In this document: positions 5,974 through 8,081 of the stretch, in pieces
How the letters are laid out: each line of letters starts with the position of its first letter
How positions within the stretch are numbered: the stretch's first letter is position 1
Assembly (NCBI GenBank): GCA_013152795.1
Contig: JAADFS010000124.1
Span: 1 to 8,081 of the forward strand
Direction of reading: 5' to 3'
Source of the DNA: Deferribacteres bacterium
GTDB taxonomy: Bacteria > Nitrospirota > Thermodesulfovibrionia > UBA6902
Length of the DNA stretch: 8,081 bases
Program-made: the position numbers and the translations under genes
Notes under the pieces: model-generated
What the model was told of the DNA's origin: nothing
Database searches by the model: none
The model's input: the letters and a program-made list of their open reading frames with translations, nothing else

Positions 5974-7149
5974 ATGAAAATTTTATGGTTTCCCAGGCTA
6001 CAATTTGATATCGACAAGTTTCATATGACAACATGGAGGGAGATGTGCAGTGAGCTTGAACGCCTGGGACATGATGTTGAAATTGCAATAGCAGGAAAGT
6101 ACGATAAGGACGTATTTGACAGGAAGTATATCCCCGTACCCGTTGTAAGAAAGAAGGCCCTCAGGATTTTAAGCTTCTGGGTAAACGGGTTCATCAAATT
6201 CATTCAGAGTTATTTCAGATTCAAGCCGGATGTTGTAATCCTGGACTGGTACAGTATCTGGTTCAGCCTTCCCCTTGTTTTTATACGCAGCAACAAACGG
6301 GCGATCATGATCATAGACAGCAGGGCGCCGTTGCACAAGCTTACGACCCCCCGCTCGCTGAGCAACACCATATTTAAATTTTATACCTGGACGTGCCTGC
6401 TGTACTGTAAGTATTTTATGGACGGCATGACGGTCATCACGAGTTATTATAAGAAGAAGGTCTGTGGTGACCTGAAGATTGATTCCTCACTGATCGGCGT
6501 ATGGAGCTCCGGCGTGAATATATCCAATTTCTCCCGGAAGAAACTCGAAAATATCGACAGGCCGCCCTTTCTCAAGGGAAAATTCGTATTGATGCAGCAT
6601 GGTGAAATCTCTTATGACAGGGGCTATCTGGAGACGTTGCGGGCTTTGAACATGGTCAAGAAAAAGGATGTCTGCCTGGTGCTGATCGGCAATTCGATCA
6701 ACAGGAGCAAGGTCAAGGACGAGATCGACAGATTATCCAGAGAGCTCGGCCTGGAAGACAATATCTACGTCCTGCCGCCTGTCGCCCATCCGAAGATTCC
6801 GGAATACATAAGTTACTGCGATTGTGCGATAATGGCGTATCCGAATATAGAATACTGGAATCACAACAATCCGATAAAGCTGCTTGAATACCTTGCCATG
6901 GGAAAGGTCGTGATATGTACGGATATGTGGACTTTCAATGACGTTATGGGAAATGAAAAATGCGCGTGCTATGTGAAGGATGATTCGCCGGATGCCATAG
7001 CCGAGGCGATAACCTACTGCTACGAAAACAGAGATTTACTGCCTGAATGGGGACGCTCGGGCACTCGGATTATAGAGCAGAGATATACGTGGCAGAGACA
7101 GGCGAAGAATCTCATAGATTTCATAGAAAGCCTGAGACGGAAACGGTGA
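5974..7149 (+). CDS. GT4-like glycosyltransferase, second enzyme
   Basis: This GT-B glycosyltransferase of 391 residues likely transfers a sugar during surface glycan assembly at the cytoplasmic membrane face. The N-terminal domain starts KILWFPRLQF and includes ELERLGHDVEIAIAGK (27-42) and FKPDVVILDWYSIW (83-96). The donor domain begins near 203 with KFVLMQHGEISYDRGYLETL, followed by VCLVLIGNS (233-241) and IPEYISYCDCAIMAYP (275-290). The signature region is NNPIKLLEYLAMGK (298-311), where Glu305 corresponds to the second Glu of the E-x7-E motif. The position of the first Glu is His297, a variation seen in NSPLKLFEYMAMGK-type members. It has no long hydrophobic anchor. ATG 5974 is supported by AGGGAAG immediately upstream. 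Its stop overlaps the start of the next gene, so translation is probably coupled. The sugar donor is unknown. Confidence 0.92.
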   Translation: MKILWFPRLQFDIDKFHMTTWREMCSELERLGHDVEIAIAGKYDKDVFDRKYIPVPVVRKKALRILSFWVNGFIKFIQSYFRFKPDVVILDWYSIWFSLPLVFIRSNKRAIMIIDSRAPLHKLTTPRSLSNTIFKFYTWTCLLYCKYFMDGMTVITSYYKKKVCGDLKIDSSLIGVWSSGVNISNFSRKKLENIDRPPFLKGKFVLMQHGEISYDRGYLETLRALNMVKKKDVCLVLIGNSINRSKVKDEIDRLSRELGLEDNIYVLPPVAHPKIPEYISYCDCAIMAYPNIEYWNHNNPIKLLEYLAMGKVVICTDMWTFNDVMGNEKCACYVKDDSPDAIAEAITYCYENRDLLPEWGRSGTRIIEQRYTWQRQAKNLIDFIESLRRKR

Positions 7150-7781
7150 AGGTATTCTGCCTGCTGCTGGCGGCGCTCCTGATGCCCGTGGAGGTGTTTT
7201 CATGGAGCGGCTGTGCAACGAATGCATTTGTAAACGAAGTCAGGAGATTCGAGGAGATAGGCAATACAGCAAATCTTCTCCGCGGTAAAGAGGACTACCC
7301 GCCCCACAAACTCAGGAAGCTCCTCTCACCTGTCATACGCATCTCCAATGAGAAAACCGGATATGTCACCACTTACTTTCCGGGATATAAGGCGCCGGTA
7401 TATCATGCATATTTCAGTGATGACCGCGGCTTTGTCTCAACCGGCTATGAGCCGGCGGGCATTGCTGCTTCCGGGAATTTAAGAGGCGTGAGCTTTGAAT
7501 TTGATATAACAAACAATCTCCGCCTTATCACACTGAAAACAGTAGAGATAGGCATTTCCTTTACTGAGGTGCCTGATTCTTCCTCGACGTTTATCCTCAA
7601 AGAGAGGCTTTATCCGGGCCGGAAGATGCATATCCGATGGTTTGCAGAGACATCCGGCAGGAGGCCTGAATCGCTGGTACCCGAAATCCGCTCCCTGTCC
7701 GTGATTCCGGGTGATATAAAGGACAGCGTTGAACCCTATGAGAGTGGTATTGAGGAGTACGATTCACGGTATTGCAGGTAG
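7146..7781 (+). CDS. Small exported protein of unknown function
   Basis: I do not recognise this 211-residue protein. The N-terminus MKVFCLLLAALLMPVEVFS is a typical signal peptide, with cleavage plausible after Ser19 (V-F-S); WSGC (20-23) is a poor lipobox, so a lipoprotein is less likely. The mature part appears beta-rich, with alternating hydrophobic stretches such as KTGYVTTYFPG (70-80), GVSFEFDITNNLRLITLKTV (114-133) and RKMHIRWFAE (159-168). Cys23 and Cys210 bracket the mature chain and could form a disulphide. The start is GTG 7146, which overlaps the preceding TGA as GTGA. An in-frame ATG 99 bases earlier would erase the signal peptide and lie inside the upstream gene. The overlap implies coexpression with the glycosyltransferase, suggesting a role in surface glycan assembly or modification outside the cytoplasm; that is inference. 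Confidence 0.82.
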   Translation: MKVFCLLLAALLMPVEVFSWSGCATNAFVNEVRRFEEIGNTANLLRGKEDYPPHKLRKLLSPVIRISNEKTGYVTTYFPGYKAPVYHAYFSDDRGFVSTGYEPAGIAASGNLRGVSFEFDITNNLRLITLKTVEIGISFTEVPDSSSTFILKERLYPGRKMHIRWFAETSGRRPESLVPEIRSLSVIPGDIKDSVEPYESGIEEYDSRYCR

Positions 7782-8081
7782 CTAAATCACGAGGCCGATC
7801 CAGTCGCGTTTTTTATCATTGAACAGGTTCTGTATGCAGACATTATCCCCCATACACGGAGGGGTCTCGGTGACATGGATGCAGGGTGAGCATGGTATCC
7901 TGCAGTAGTTTATCTCTTCCTGAAGCCCCGGGACTTCACGCAGCAGTGTCGCGGGGTCTGTAGGCCCCCAGAATGAGACGCATTTTATTTTGAACATACG
8001 GGCATAATGAAGCAGCGAGGAATCAATCCCCCAGAACTCGTCGGCCGAGCTAAGGATCGACAGGCTTTTATCCAGGCTTGT
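7782..8081 (-). CDS. GT9/heptosyltransferase-like protein, C-terminal part
   Basis: The open frame enters from the right edge and ends at TAG (7784-7782), giving 99 C-terminal residues. LSSADEFWGIDSSLLHYARM (10-29) followed by VSFWGPTDP (35-43) is the donor-site region of glycosyltransferase family 9, as in ADP-heptose:LPS heptosyltransferases, where G-x-D-S-x3-H and a G-P-T-x-P segment are conserved. A cysteine-rich tail follows (C60, C64, C67, C76 and C82, in CRIPCSPCI and PPCMGDNVC), which resembles the C-rich ends of some GT9 proteins and may bind metal or form a structural cluster. Most of the enzyme is outside the window, so substrate and completeness cannot be judged. It is convergent with the exported-protein gene, stop codon against stop codon. 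Confidence 0.85.
   Translation of the reverse strand, partial: TSLDKSLSILSSADEFWGIDSSLLHYARMFKIKCVSFWGPTDPATLLREVPGLQEEINYCRIPCSPCIHVTETPPCMGDNVCIQNLFNDKKRDWIGLVI

Noticed and set aside
7047..7145. Earlier ATG start for the exported protein
   Set aside because: It would bury the signal peptide behind 33 polar residues and lie within the preceding glycosyltransferase. GTG 7146 gives a proper signal peptide and a typical GTGA overlap.

Overview
This is a bacterial chromosomal segment of moderate GC content, rich in AGG arginine and ATA isoleucine codons, with short intergenic gaps. It looks like part of a cell-surface polysaccharide or lipopolysaccharide locus. Those codon habits and the intergenic repeats resemble uncultured Nitrospirota or Desulfobacterota-type genomes, but no marker gene fixes the taxonomy, so that is only a guess.

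Layout. (1) Positions 1-1793, minus strand: a membrane-bound sensor histidine kinase with a double-Cache-like extracytoplasmic sensor, HAMP, coiled coil, HisKA and the start of the ATPase domain; its 3' end lies outside the window. (2) Positions 2015-2998, minus strand: a broken gene for a membrane-anchored beta-propeller protein resembling the GINT1 N-terminal/GH43-like family. It carries two frame disruptions, one of them an exact 7-bp tandem duplication. (3) Positions 3158-4444, plus strand: a Wzx-type oligosaccharide flippase, divergent from the pseudogene across an AT-rich promoter region. (4) Positions 4557-5654 and 5974-7149, plus strand: two GT-B glycosyltransferases of the GT4 type. 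(5) Positions 7146-7781, plus strand: a small exported protein of unknown function whose start overlaps the preceding stop. (6) Positions 7782-8081, minus strand: the C-terminus of a GT9/heptosyltransferase-like protein, meeting its convergent neighbour stop to stop with no gap.

How they fit together. The GT4 enzymes would build a glycan on a lipid carrier at the cytoplasmic face and the flippase would move it across the inner membrane. The GT9 protein suggests LPS core or related assembly. The exported protein and the broken propeller protein would act outside the cytoplasm. The kinase may be unrelated to the glycan genes.

The most unusual content is between genes. There are two copies of a composite repeat (degenerate heptamer array, a shared 21-bp block, then a C/G-rich tail), a hairpin that competes with a G-quadruplex motif ahead of a glycosyltransferase, and a long AT-rich inverted repeat whose left arm is itself a tandem heptamer. 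Seven-base tandem units occur in all of these and in the pseudogene lesion. No tRNA, rRNA, CRISPR array or transposase was seen, and I found no clearly new multi-gene system.
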